Origin: Mytilisepta virgata
Lineage: Eukaryota > Mollusca > Bivalvia > Mytilida > Mytilidae
Reading direction: 5' to 3'
DNA length: 64,000 nucleotides
Assembly: GCA_028015205.1 (NCBI GenBank)
Contig: CM051520.1
Span: 35,765,528-35,829,527, forward strand
Shown one piece after another: positions 21,165-33,200 of this stretch. The stretch's first letter is position 1. Every line of letters starts with the position of its first letter. Both the position numbers and the translations under genes were made by a program. The notes under the pieces were generated by a model that was not told the DNA's origin, did not search any database, and saw only the letters and a list, made by a program, of their open reading frames with translations.

Positions 21165-21522
21165 TCCAAAGACAAGACAAATTCATAAGAACGCTGACAC
21201 AGCGAATGCTTTAAAAAAAGACAAGAGACATTCATAAGAAAACTGACACAGCAAATGCATTTAACAAAGACAAGGCAAATTCATAAGAACGCTGACACAG
21301 CAAATGCATTCAACAACGACAAGACAAATTCATAAGAACACTGACACAGCGAATGAATGCCTCCAACAAAGACAAGACAAATTCATAAGACCACTGAAAC
21401 AGCGAATGCATTCAACTAAGACAAGAGAAATTCATAAGAACGCTGAACAGCGAATGCATTCAACAAAGACAAGACAAATTCATAAGAAAATGGACACAGC
21501 GAATGCATTCAACAAAGACTCA
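21165..21522. repeat. 48-bp tandem repeat, about 8 copies
   Basis: The unit is built on AGACAAGACAAATTCATAAG followed by AACGCTGACACAGCGAATGC and ATTCAACAA. The copies differ by a few substitutions and small indels. It lies just downstream of the lectin stop and immediately before a repeat B copy, whose own start contains a similar phrase. Confidence 0.85.
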
Positions 21523-21780
21523 GTTATAGGAGTAAACAGCACACAGCTAACCAAGGAGAATAAGACCAAGACAACACAGATATTAAAGCACTTGCAATGT
21601 AAACTCCCACAATAAACCGGAAGTGGCGCTCCGGAACATTGAGCATGTCTTCTCTGTAACTGGCACCCGTCATATTCCAAGTGAGGAAAACCCAGTAGAG
21701 TGTCAAGTTATGTCTAAAGACAATTCCAGTAACACGTGAAATTCAACTGAAGATATCTATAAGAGACAGAAATCAGTAAG
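21523..21780 (-). repeat. Dispersed repeat B (retroelement 3' region), copy 1
   Basis: It shares with 32150-32470 the phrases ACACAGCTAACCAAGGAGAA / AATMAGACCAAGACAAC, CACTTGCAATGTAAA, CCGGAA, GAGCATGTC.TCT and ATTCAACTGAAGATAYCTAT. Related words occur at 4200-4330 and 36360-36500, and sense at 16390-16470. Confidence 0.65.
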
Positions 21781-22559
21781 ACTAATAATTATAAAACGGT
21801 AAGGTTTCGAGTTTTATCAAGCTGGGCAAAGAATTTAACGTAGCAGTAACATGCTTCTGTTTTTGTTTCTGTCTAGTAATTCAGATAATTGTGGTGGTAG
21901 GTTCATTGTTTCTCGGTAGATGCTAATCTGTAAATTAAAATATGCTTGGGGTATAGACTGTGTTTTGTTTGTTTGAAAGTTTTACAATAGACCTTAATTT
22001 TTTTAGGCTGTAGGTACTGCTTAGACGTCAAGAAGGGAACCGAAACAGAAACCAGATCCTGAGAAAAGTGATATTTACGTTAATATTGTTATGAATATTT
22101 TATTACATGTATTATGCATATGCACATATTTCAAACAAATAATTTGTAGTATTTCATGGAAAAAAAAACAAGTTGCAGCATGAATTTCTAATAGAATACC
22201 GTAATCGTTTGCAAAAGTCACGATGATTTTTAATTTTTGTTTTGGACAAGAGAAAAAGAAATAATAAATAATTTAACACACAACTATGCCACGAAAGGGA
22301 AATTATTGGCAAAATAACTTTAACTACATGACTTTGTTTAGGTAAACAGTGTACTTTTAGTATCATAAAATAGAAATAAAAGTGACAAATAATTTGAGAT
22401 AGCAGGAGTATGAATTTTTAGTAGTGCGAAAAATAATATTGAAATCAATAAATTGCTTATACTCCAGTTATAGGCATATTAAAGAGATCAAAATAAGAAT
22501 TATAGTATAACTAATCTTGAAATGCGAATACCTAAAAATCTATACTGAGTTACCGAACA
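21781..22559. other. AT-rich intergenic sequence
   Basis: No gene or repeat is recognised. Confidence 0.5.
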
Positions 22560-22760
22560 ACACATTAATTCACGAACGCACAAAGCCCAACTTAGTTTAA
22601 CATAGGACCCTATGCGAATTTCACTCAAAAATCATCTCGTCTGAAACTACTGAGCCAATTGGAACTAAATTTGGAAGCATTGGTCCTCAGATGGTCCTCT
22701 TACAGAATTGTGTCCAATCTGCATAAAAATCTGACAGAAAATAAAAAAGTTAGACCAATA
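22560..22760 (-). repeat. Dispersed repeat A, antisense fragment
   Basis: It contains CATAGGACCCTATG, TCTGAAACTACTGAGCCAAT, TTGGAACTAAATTTGG and GGTCCTCAGATGGTCCTC, which are complements of the repeat A unit. Confidence 0.65.
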
Positions 22761-22845
22761 CAGTTTAGCATAAAATAATATTAGAAATATATACATTTGT
22801 AACAATTTATTATCTTCTGGGAATAGTATATTATCCCCTCGATCA

Positions 22846-23000
22846 ATATACAATTACGGCCATCTGAGGAGGGAGATATCCAAAATGGTCAACCCTGTTG
22901 AAGGCTTATTTCCCGAGGGTTTTAGCCCGAGGGGACTAACCCTTCAGCAGGGTTGACCATTTTGGAAATCTCCCGACTCATAGGGCCGTAATTGTTTTAT
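22846..23000. mobile_element. 155-bp fold-back element
   Basis: The arms ACAATTACGGCC...GGTCAACCCTG and CAGGGTTGACC...GGCCGTAATTGT pair along almost their full length, with a short loop around CCCGAGGGTTTTAGCCCGAGG. It is non-coding and looks like a MITE-type palindrome. Confidence 0.75.
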
Positions 23001-23283
23001 TATACTGAACAAATATTTTTGTGTATCATATCGATTTTAAGGGTTTTTCACCTGCGGGGAATAATAGGGCTATTCATTGGACAAATGAATTTTGTCGAGG
23101 TTATTCCGCGGCACCACCGATTATAATGAAATATCTGAATTATTCTATGTCATGTGATCATTTATTAGCCAATAGATTTATTTAATTATACTGTAAGGTA
23201 TAATAATACCAATTGTGCATTCACTAGGTCTTCATCGGAGAACCTTTCTGGATTTTTTTTTTTGGTGTTTTTTAATCTAGTTC
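23001..23283. other. Flank of the fold-back and LINE
   Basis: AT-rich DNA, perhaps the 5' UTR of the following LINE. No feature is seen. Confidence 0.35.
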
Positions 23284-26200
23284 TTGTTATTACTTTTATT
23301 AGAAGGTAAGAGTTATCCTTCTTTTGTCAAAATAATAAATAATAATTTAGTCACAAGTATCATGGATATTATTAAAAATTCAATAAAATTTTGTTATTGG
23401 AATATAGGTGGATTGGTCAGTCATAATATAAACAAACTAGGAGATGATTTTTTTTTAAAGAAATTAAAGAATATGATATAGTCATTTTATCAGAAACACA
23501 TGTTGGATATGACACTTGTATTGTAGTGGACAATTTTGACTATTTCCCTATATGTAGACCAAAATCATCAAATGGAAGGTATTATGGTGGTCTTGCAATT
23601 TTAAGGAAAAGGGCATAAAAGAATACATTAAAATATTACCTACAACGTGTAAAGATTTTCAGTGAGTGAAGTTTGATAAAAATTATTTTCAACTGCAATG
23701 TGATCTCTACATATGTGCAGTTTACATACCCCCTGTCAACTCAAGTTGCACTCAATCTTTAAATTATGATATTCTTGAACTAATTGAAAAAGATGTACCT
23801 TTTTTACAAATCTAAGGGTGATATCCTGATATGTGTTGATTTTAATGCACGGATAGCCAAGGAAATGGACACTATAGTTGACGATACACCAAAATACCTC
23901 CCATTGTTTGATTCATATAAGATAGACAATACATCAAGATGTAGACAAAATCATGATACTGTACTTGATACAAGGGGGGAAGGAGTTACTTGAAATTTGT
24001 ATAGGTAACCAACTGCGTATTATGAATGGAAGGTGTATTGGAGATATATTTGGTAGCTATACATGCTTTAATCCACTTGGTCAGAGAACAGTCGATTATT
24101 TATTAGCATCCGAGAATATTATTAATCAGATATTATATTTTAAGGTTTCTGACTTCATTTCAACTCTTTCTGATTGTCATTGTAAAATTTCATGGGAAAT
24201 ATTATCAAAACATCCCTTTACAATCCATAATCAATGCAACAAAATTCAGTTTGCTCCAATTAATTATACTTGGACAGAAGACTCGGCCATTAAATTTCAA
24301 GAGGCTCTCAATACACCTGAAATTCAAACAAGAATTAGCAACTTTAATAATAATTGTCAATTATATTCAGATTGTGATTTACCAGGGTTGATTATTAATT
24401 TTGAAAATATTATCATTTCTGCAGCTGATAGGTCTCTTAAAAAGCCTAGAAAGATTGGTAGAAAAAAGAGAAAACACAAAAATGGTTTGATTTCGATTTA
24501 CATAAAATGAGAAATAGAGTTATTTCTCAAGGTAAACTTTTTAATCAGTACCCTAAAGACCCAATTATTAGAGGTCGGTACTTTAAATCATATAGAGAAT
24601 ACAACAAATTAAGAAAATATAAATATAGAAAATTTAAGTGTGACATTATAAATAAATTGGACACTATCAGTAAACAACAGTAAAGAATATTGGAAGTTAG
24701 TAAATGATCTCAGAACTGAAAAAGAAAATAATGAAAATAACCATATAGATTCTGATACATGGGTTAATCATTTTCAATCCCTGCACTCAGTGGCTGATAA
24801 AACCTTTGAGAATAGACAAAGTCATTTAGATACACTATTGAAAGAAAATTTACACTCTTACAACACTTTTAACAATTTAGATAATAGAATCACAAAAAAA
24901 TAACCTCTCAGCTATTGCTTCTCTGAAACATAGAAAGGCGAAAGGTCTAGACTTAATCTCAAATGAGATGTTAAAATATGGTCAAAACCAACTTGTACCA
25001 TGCCTTACAAATCTCTTTAATTTATGTTTTTCGAATGTCTATTACTCAGAATCTTGGGCCAAAGGCTATATTTCCCCAATATTCAAGGCAGATAACCCAT
25101 CTGTCCCTACTAATTACAGGGGAATAACTATTACAAGTAATTTAGGGAAACTTTTAAATAACATCTTAAATGCTCGTTTAGATAAATTTTTAAGTGAAAA
25201 TAATTTAATACACCCTTCACAGGTTGGTTTCACAACAAAATGCACGAACTGCTGATCATTGTTTTATTGTCAAATGTCTTATTGATAAATACTGCAGCAC
25301 TAAGGATGGTAAACTGTATGCCAGTTTTATTGATAAATACTGTAGCACTAAGGATGGTAGACTGTATGCCAGTTTTATTGATAAATACTGTAGCACTAAG
25401 GATGGTAAACTGTATGCCAGTTTTATTGATAAATACTGTAGCACTAAGGATGGTAAACTGTATGCCAGTTTTATTGATAAATACTGTAGCACTAAGGATG
25501 GTAAACTGTAGTACTGTTTTATTGATTTTCAAAAGGCATTTGATAGTGTTATCCATTGTGGTTTAAAATTAAAATTATTACAATTTAATGTAGGAAGAAA
25601 ATTTAACAATATTATAAATCCAAATGTCAAGATTTCATTAAATGTATTTGACCATACCATCAAACCTATATTATTATATGGCTCCGAAATTTGGGGTATT
25701 TTTAATGTAAACAATGGTAGAATTAAGCTATCTGATGATATTAATTTAGATGGTTTTTATAAAACTTTAAAATGTGAAACACTGCATCTCAAATTCTGCA
25801 AATTTATATTGGATCATATTGGGCATACATAAGAAAAGTGCTAACCATGCTTCTCTTTCAGAACTTGGTAGACACCCTCTACATTATGATATTGTTAAAA
25901 GTATGATTAAGTACTATTACAGATTGGAAAACATGTCAACAGAGTTTCCTCTTCTACAGGATGCTTTTCGATGCCCTATTAAAGAACTTCATCTGTCTAA
26001 CAAACCAACTTGGTATTCATCAGTTGAAAAATTACTTAAAGTATTAAAATTTGATACTAATCTTCTGAATCAAAGAGAATACAGATTTAATAAGTCTTTA
26101 CAAAAACATATAGATAAGAAATAGCTCAATGATTGGAAAAAATCTAGCGATAATTTTAAAGATGGTAAACTTACAACTTATATTTTCTTAAAAAGTAATT

Positions 26201-26755
26201 TTACATTAGAAAAATATTTGTATTTACTAAAGAAATTTGAATTTAGAAAAGCATTCTGTAAGTTTCGTGTATCTTCACATAGACTTTTGATAGAAACAGG
26301 TCGTTACAAAAAAATAGTCAGAAATGAAAGAAAGTGTAGAAATTGTTCCATTGGGGAGGTTGAAGACGAAGAACATTTTCTGACCAGGTGTAAAAAGTAT
26401 ACTAATGTGAGGAAAAAACTATTTAAATTTATATCATCAAAAGTCCACCCCCCTTCACAAATTTATCAGATAGACAAAAGTTATATTATATTCTCAATTG
26501 TGAAGATCCTGATATATTAAACTCTGTTGGCAAATTTTTACATGTTTTAAATATGCCATGAGTCTTTATATTTTATATAATCATGGTTTATTTATTTATA
26601 TTGAATGTTTTCTGTATAATGTAACTGCAGTTGTCTAATTTTACGCCAATCAAGTAACTTCTTCCCTTTCAATGTTTTTATTTGTTACTCTGTTACTTAT
26701 TGCCCCATTGAGGGCCCTTAATTGGTTAATAAACATTATCTTATCTTATCATGGG
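23284..26755 (+). mobile_element. LINE (APE-endonuclease type), frameshifted and internally deleted
   Basis: Endonuclease remnants come first: FCYWNIGG (about 23390), VILSETHVGYDT (23480), DILICVDFNAR (23821), RTVDYLLAS (24090) and a degenerate SDCHC (24170). Reverse-transcriptase remnants follow: KAKGLDLISNEML (24935), NYRGITI and QVGFTTK (25110-25240), DFQKAFDSV (25523). The frame then jumps at about 25610 straight to KPILLYGSEIWG, so the YADD catalytic block is missing. The C-terminus has FRVSSHRLLIETGRYKK and a C-x2-C..H..C cluster (26260-26400). The 3' end is a short (TCTTA) repeat at about 26738-26752, typical of non-LTR elements with microsatellite tails. Several frameshifts and stops make it inactive. 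The clade is uncertain (CR1/L2/Jockey-like). Confidence 0.85.
25281..25520 (+). repeat. Five in-frame 48-bp repeats inside the LINE reverse transcriptase
   Basis: Copies start at 25281, 25329, 25377, 25425 and 25473 and are nearly identical. Each encodes the 16 residues IDKYCSTKDGKLYASF in frame. The sequence then continues into DFQKAFDSV, so one RT segment was amplified in place. Confidence 0.92.
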
Positions 26756-26880
26756 CATAATGACTATCCCGGCCAGCAGTTTTGAAGCTATTCAAAAACA
26801 CTGATGATACATCTAGTGTTTAAAGGGGTGGTACATGAACTCTGAGGATATCTGAGCTTTTCACTAAGAATAAAAAATTT
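26756..26880. other. Short spacer after the LINE
   Basis: No feature is seen. Confidence 0.4.
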
Positions 26881-28030
26881 ATAATTAAGGGCCAAGGATC
26901 CCTATGCCTTTTGTTGATTTTTTGCGAGGGAATAACCCCGTTCCCCGTGCAATGTGTAAAATCATTTATTGCATCACCTTATAGGCAATTAGAAATATAT
27001 GTGGCTACGGGGTATGGAGCTAAATGGTTTATGAGATTTGAACATTGCGTATTAAAACGTGTTAAAGGGATAAACATTTTTTTCGGATTTTGAATAAATT
27101 AAAAATAATTGATCTGAGGGGTGAGGATGACCCCTCCCCTTTTTGGTGGGGGTATTATGTTATTATCTGTCTGTTGGTCTTATAAAGGGGGGGGGGGAGA
27201 AAATATATGTTTCGGGGATTTCAATGCTTTACGAGATAATTAAAGACTAATGATTCGAGGGGTGAGGATGGACCCTTTGGTAAATGAGGTATATATCGGT
27301 TTATGCGTCTTGGCATGGGGAATAAGAAAATATAATGACGTCCATTGAGTAATGAGGTATGTATCATTTAAATGGGAATTACGGTATTGTTTATACGCAT
27401 CGCTCTCAGTGACATTTCTTCATTATGACGTCGCGCTCGGCCGTCGAAAATTTATGAGATAATTGAACATTATTGATTTGATGGGAGTGGTGATAACCCC
27501 TGGGGAAGCGAGGTACAGTATGTGTCATTTGCATTGGGGCGTCTTACCATAGGAGATCATAGGGAATAAGAAAATATGTGGTTTAGGTGTGAGGATTTCA
27601 ACGGTTTATGAGATAATTGAACATTGATTTGATGGGAGTGGTGAAAAACCCCTGGGGAAGCGAGGTACAGAATAAGAAAATATATTGTTTAGGGGTGGGG
27701 ATTTTAACCGTTTTTGAGATAATTCAATATTATTGATTTGAAGGGAGTGGTCATAGCCCCTGGGGAAGCGAGGTATGTGTTATTTGGTGCATCTTACCAT
27801 GGGGAATAAGAAAATATATGGTTTAGGGGGTGGGGATTTAAACCGTTTTTGAGATAATTCAACATTATTGATTTGGAGGGACTGGTGATAGCCCCCCTGG
27901 GGAAGCGAGGTATGTTTTATTTGGTGCGTCTTACCATGGGTAATAAGAAAATATATGGTTTAGGGGTGGGGATTTTAACGGTTTATGAAATAATTGGACA
28001 TTATTGATTTATGGGGTGAGGATCATATAT
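26881..28030 (+). repeat. Satellite-like element, copy 1 (units of about 110-150 bp)
   Basis: The head (26900-27140: TACGGGGTATGGAG, TATTAAAACGT, TTAAAGGGATAAACATTTTT) is followed by six or seven loose repeats of GTTTAGGGGTGGGGATT, GAGATAATTGAACATTATTG and CCCCTGGGGAAGCGAGGTA. The same head and units recur in direct orientation at 38830-39440. It is non-coding. Short G runs are present (for example near 27187). Confidence 0.8.
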
Positions 28031-28161
28031 CCATATATGAGGTGAGATCCATATCTCTGATGGTTATTGAGAACTCGAACGAACAAAATCGGAGAGGAAG
28101 AAAAAAATGATTGATAAAAATCGCAAATCAAAATCTATAATAACTGTGGGTGCTCAGTTAA

Positions 28162-28643
28162 AACCTCGGGGGGGGGGGTCACTTCCAATATATGATGAGG
28201 TAGGGATGAGCCGCTGGAATAGGTACCTTTTTCACGCTTCGTAATATATGATAAGGGTGTGCAATTGAGATGAAAATATGCGATAAGGATAGGAATTACT
28301 GATGGGATTATGTGATAAGGTCAATATGTTGCATCTAAATAAAATATCATTCAGTCTGACAGTTTATGTGTATAATCAATCATTGCAGTATAAATCAAAC
28401 ATTGTTTTTCTTGAAAATAAAGAATTTCTGTTCATTATAATCGTTTTGATCCAAATATATGAAAAGGTATACTGACTTTTCGGCATAAATATATGATTAG
28501 GTATACTTTTATGCTAAAAAATATGGGATAAGGTATACATTTTTGAGATTTTTAATATATGATAAGGGTGGGGGTCCTGGTGTGCCAGCTGCTCACCCCT
28601 ACCAAAAAACATATTGAGTGACCCCCCCCCCCCCCCCGAGGTT
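28162..28643. mobile_element. Inverted-repeat element tipped with G/C tracts
   Basis: The left tip is CCTC followed by G11 and GTCACT; the right tip is the complement with C16 then GAGG. Arms of about 60 bp match imperfectly (CAATAT, GGTAGGG.TGAGC.GCTGG). TTAA occurs at both borders (28158-28161, two bases outside the left CCTCG, and 28642-28645). The interior is AT-rich with a recurring ATATATGATAAGGTATAC phrase and has no coding capacity. Confidence 0.65.
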
Positions 28644-28763
28644 AATACTATTCAGTGGGAAATAATCCAGTGAGGTCAATATCAAGTCGGCGACGACAAA
28701 GTCAAATATGACCTAACTTAAATTGAATTCACAAGTAATACTCAAAAGAGACGGTTCATTCCC
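28644..28763. other. Spacer between repeats
   Basis: No feature is seen. Confidence 0.4.
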
Positions 28764-29172
28764 GTTTAGCCAACTTTTTGAATTTTTAGGTATTACAGGT
28801 AAAAAATGAAAGTTGGATAGATGAGATCAAATGTAATTAGGAACAAAGGATTCTTGATTAGGGTTTGGTTGGATGACAAAGATAATAATGGACTGAAAAT
28901 TATTCCAGGGACATATTTCTTAAGTTTATCGTATTTCCCTATGGCTATATCGACCTGCTGAGGCCTTCAGAATTTCCCGTATTTCGGCACTGTGACATCG
29001 TAAAGAGTTGACCCGACCCTAATATGAGCTGACCCGAATATATCAGCGACGTCATAATGTTTGACCCAACGTTGACCCAAATATATCAGGAAAACATCCG
29101 GTTATAGGCGGATGGCCATTGAAAAGTAAGAAATTCCATTAAGATTGCTAGTTAACAATACGATAAATTTAC

Positions 29173-29325
29173 CATCAAGTTTTCTTCAAACAAATATTGT
29201 AAAATATAAGCCGCTCGACACAATATGAAGCTTTTTGGCTCGTTCGATACGCTCACTCGCCGAAAAAGCTTCACATTGTGTCTCGCGGCTGATATTTTAC
29301 GATATACGTTTGCAGAAAACCTGAT
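29173..29325. mobile_element. 153-bp fold-back element
   Basis: The arms ATCAAGTTTTCTTCAAAC... and ...GTTTGCAGAAAACCTGAT pair through GACACAAT.TGAAGCTTTTT and its complement to a short loop near CGTTCGATACGCTCACTCG. It is a MITE-like palindrome and is non-coding. Confidence 0.75.
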
Positions 29326-29937
29326 AATATGTACATATAATGCACTACTGACATTTGCGAATTGTAACTCTAGAATTTTTAAAGGATTTTTGGGTGATTT
29401 TTTAAAAAATATATTTTGTTTCAAGTGTTTATCTTGATACAGACATTTATTGTAACTAGATAAGATATTTGTTATAATTATTTTTTATTTTTTGTTTTTA
29501 AGTGACCAATTTAATTTTCATAAATGTGCATCAAATGTTGTTCTATATTCTGTAAGTTTTTGTGTGTATTTGTCTGGTGATTTAATGATTATTGGTTGGT
29601 GTGTATTCAACCTATTGAAGATCTATATAGGTTTATCATTTCTATTTGCTCTTATATTTTACATTTCCCCAATATTCTCATATCCTTTTTTCTGATTTCT
29701 ATATTTAATCATTGTATACTATAAGAAAGAAAAACTATTAAATTATTATCTTTGTTTTATTACATACAAGAGAATATATAAATTAATACAATATAAGCAC
29801 ATTTTGAAGTAGCAATATATATTTAGCACGATAAATGGTAAACAATAAAAGTGTCACAAATCAAAAGCAATGTTCAGCACAAAATGTTTCTTGTATCTTG
29901 ATCCGAGTTTGAGTAGGTGGGAAACAGCGTCTGTGTA

Positions 29938-30198
29938 CTAGAAAATGTCGATCTGTCCTTGCTGCAGTCGCTCCTGCGAGTCTTGCGTTTTCCTCCTGCA
30001 GCATACTGTATGAGTCGGATCTCGGTGCTGGAGTTTCTGGATGATGAGGAACAGATTCGGGTGCGCCTTGTTTAACTGGTTTTTGAGTTTGTAGTGCCAG
30101 CCTTCCAGATGGTTAGTGGTTCCATTTCGCTGGTTCTCTGTCAACCCACTGTTCGGTAACATAGTCGGATGCTTATCAGATTGAACATTCATTATCAA
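29938..30198 (-). pseudogene. MULE transposase C-terminal fragment
   Basis: An 86-residue open frame includes RNGTTNHLEGWHYKLKNQLN and AHPNLFLIIQKLQ. This is the block with the conserved N-x-x-E-G-W-H and HPN that follows the catalytic domain in MULE-type transposases. The upstream catalytic part is absent, so it is a fragment. It belongs to a different subfamily from the 12.3-13.3 kb relic. Confidence 0.65.
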
Positions 30199-30706
30199 AA
30201 CTAGTGAAATAGTAATAATTGTTAATTATGATGATCAAGCATAATTAAGACTGAATACTAGTTACTCATAGTGATTTTTCAAGCCACACTTTCTCAAGTT
30301 TCCTCACAATTTCATAAAAAATGTGTTTTTTTTTCTTTCTTTTTTTAATTTAGTTTTACAGAAGATAAGTATAAAAAAAATACCCTTAAATCACATTTAA
30401 ACTTTCAAAAATATTTTATAAATGTAATAATATTATAATTCACCAAACATTTGCTTCAATTAATTTTAAAATAATTTCAATATTTTCATAAATATTTGAA
30501 TCAAATCCTAACAATTTCCCCCATATTACTGTTCTATTTACATATAATGTTAATCCAAACAGGAACAAATTTTCAGTCACAATTTAAGATGACACCTAAT
30601 AATTACTAAATAAACAGCCCACTAATTAACTACAATCTAAAGTTGGCTAAACGGGAATATTGTATTATTCCTGATTTTCAAAAGTTGGCTCAACGGGAAG
30701 ACACCA

Positions 30707-32149
30707 AAGAGGCATCATCATAGAGTAACAACTCAAAATTTGGCAGGTATCACATATTAACTGTAACACTCATCAAAATGGATAGCTATCAACATGTACA
30801 CAGTAGATTTCATATCAAGAAAATTCTATAAGATAAATGTATTCAGAAATGTTATACTGATACTCAAACACTCGACTGGGGGCCTCTTTTATGGGCTATT
30901 CAAAACTTACTTCGGTCTCGAAAAATATTTATTAAAATAAAGAAAAATCGTTGTTGAAGTCATTTCAGTCATTGACTCTCTGAGTAATCAATAAAGTATG
31001 TTTTACTAAGTATAAATTTTGTTTTATTGGCATGGTTATTACGTGAAAAACAATATCGACGAAGTTTTAAAGTAATTTAAAACAGATTAAATATATATGT
31101 AAAGGCCCTGCGTGATTATTATATAAAATTTGACAAATTTGTTTTTTTTTTATAAGAGAGACACTTGCAAGCGACTTAAAGTTTTATAACTTTATAATAG
31201 TAAGTAGTAAAATTTCATTTCCGATACTCGAATATCTGAATTTTGTATGTGAACTACTTCAACTGAATAACCAGAAACAGCGCAATAATCTGTATTCTTA
31301 TTTTAATTTAAAATTTCAAAACTAGTTGGGAAAAATAAGATTTGAGTACATATACATGTATACCGTACAGATGTTATTTCATGTACATGTATTTTGTGTA
31401 TTCAAATGCTGTAGTTTTAAAACTTATTAATCTGGATTTATGAAATTTCGTTTCATGACAATGTTTTCATGGGGGCAGCGAATTCAATATTTCTCTGAAT
31501 ATAAATTTCTTATACATGTATGTGTTATTAAAAATAAAGATTTAAATTTTCTAAAAACCACGAACACTGAATTTCATGATAATAAATGAAACCACAGTAT
31601 CTTTTAAATATTATTCTTGTAATAAAGTTTTGTTTTTGGCATTTATTTCATGTCTCTGTCACTGTACTCTCATGCAGTGATAAAACTTTATTTATAAAAG
31701 TTTAATATTTATGTTTTTATTGTAATTTTATGTATTTATGGTGACTATTTGCAATAATAAAACTGCAAAACTTTGTATAATTATGTTCGTTCGATTTTTT
31801 AATACTTTAAACGTACATGACATATGGTTTAAAGGACAGTTGATACTAAAATACCAAAGAATGTTTATTTAATTGTAAAATATTTTGGTGAAACAAAGCT
31901 AGACGTTCAGTTTGGAAGGTCAGATCAATAATTTATATCTGTTTAATATTATTTTTAGTGTCCTTGTCTGAAAGAGTCCGACTCCATGCCTCGATTAACA
32001 TTTCTTTACTTTAATTTATAATTTATCCTGTAATTATTACCTTCAGTTGTATTTTGCATTTTGTTCAAGAAACATGTAGTACACAATGTTTGTACTTCAT
32101 ACCATACATATCGAAGAAAAAAAACCGAAGAAACGAGACAGTGGGAAAT
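30707..32149. other. AT-rich intergenic region
   Basis: About 1.4 kb of AT-rich DNA with TACATGTA-type short words. No gene or repeat can be supported. Confidence 0.5.
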
Positions 32150-32470
32150 TCTACGAAACCAAAATCCATAGACAAAACAAACCCTCATAGAAAATAACAA
32201 ACAACAAAGACACAATCAAAAGAAGTTAAAACACATAGCTAACCATAGGGAATCAGACCAAGACAACGGAAAAATAAAATCACTTGCAATGTAAATTTCA
32301 CAAAAACTGGGAGTGACAGTAGGTTATCCGGAAGGGTAAGCATGTCCTGCTCCATTAGCGAAACCCGCCACATTGTAAGTACTGAAGATCATGCAGAGCG
32401 ATACGTTCGGTGATGGGTCAGTTCCAGTGACATTTAACTGAAGATACCTATTCTAAGTTTTGAGATAGAA
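32150..32470 (-). repeat. Dispersed repeat B, copy 2
   Basis: It carries TCCATAGACAAAACAAACCC, ACATAGCTAACCATAGGGAA, AGACCAAGACAAC, CACTTGCAATGTAAAT, TCCGGAAGGGTAAGCATGTC and CTGCTCC, then CATTTAACTGAAGATACCTA. It is the same order as at 21523-21780. Confidence 0.7.
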
Positions 32471-33200
32471 TCTTCGTCATACACGCTTAGGCATAAATAA
32501 ATATCTATGACGCACATACCGCGTAATACACAATAAATAAATCTAGCGAACTAATAAGTGAAGTGAAAAATTTCGATAGCGGTAATATATCATAAGGGTT
32601 AAGCCAATGCCGACTAAGATGGGCGAGGGATACATCCTTTGTTTCACAATTTTAACACTTTTATAAGAAATAATTTAAAGTATCATTTCATACTAAAGTA
32701 CGTTGCACCGAACTGAGTCACTCACATTTTCTATATTTATCGCAAGCTTCAGCAATACTCGTTCGGAAAAATTAGGAAAAGGTGTTCTCCAAAACTACCG
32801 GTAACTTTTACTCGCCTCAGTTTTATCCTATACCCACCAAATTTTGTGGTATACAGTATATTAAAGAATTTGCTTAATTATGAAAAAAATGAAACGAACC
32901 GGCGTATATATGCCTCAGCGGATAAATTTATATAAAACACGTTGTTTGGAGTTTTTTCCCCTTTTTTATCGAAGTGTATAATAACAATATTTTATTCAGA
33001 TTTTCAGATTTTCATAAAAGGAAGTAACCTTTCAATTTGTGGGGGTGAGCGGTACGTGGTGGCGCAAAAAAGTGACCTTGTAACCTTAAATTTTTCCCTG
33101 TGCGTATTTTTTACAAAATTTTTCATTAATTTTTAAATCAATTTTATTATGAAAGAAAAAGTGCAAAATATAACATGATTTTAATTAGTATCTATTTTTT
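32471..33200. other. Intergenic sequence without features
   Basis: No gene or repeat is recognised. Confidence 0.5.

Larger units (their letters stand above)
28764..30706 (-). mobile_element. Decayed second Mutator-like element (boundaries tentative)
   Basis: The inverted tips TTCCCGTTTAGCCAACTTTT (about 28771) and CAAAAGTTGGCTCAACGGGA (about 30680; a second copy, AGTTGGCTAAACGGGAAT, at 30643) enclose a MULE transposase fragment at 29938-30198. The interior is otherwise AT-rich, with a palindrome at 29173-29325. No reliable target duplication was found, so the link between tips and fragment is inference. Confidence 0.45.

Noticed and set aside
21165..21522. Regular repeats with short spacers resembling a CRISPR array
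   Set aside because: The whole 48-bp unit repeats without unique spacers, in a eukaryotic genome.
25230..25566. Minus-strand and alternate-frame repeats of 16 residues
   Set aside because: Shadows of the 48-bp tandem repeat in the LINE.
28764..30706. 9-bp target duplication for the second MULE
   Set aside because: Flanks share only AAAGAG-type words, so no credible duplication.
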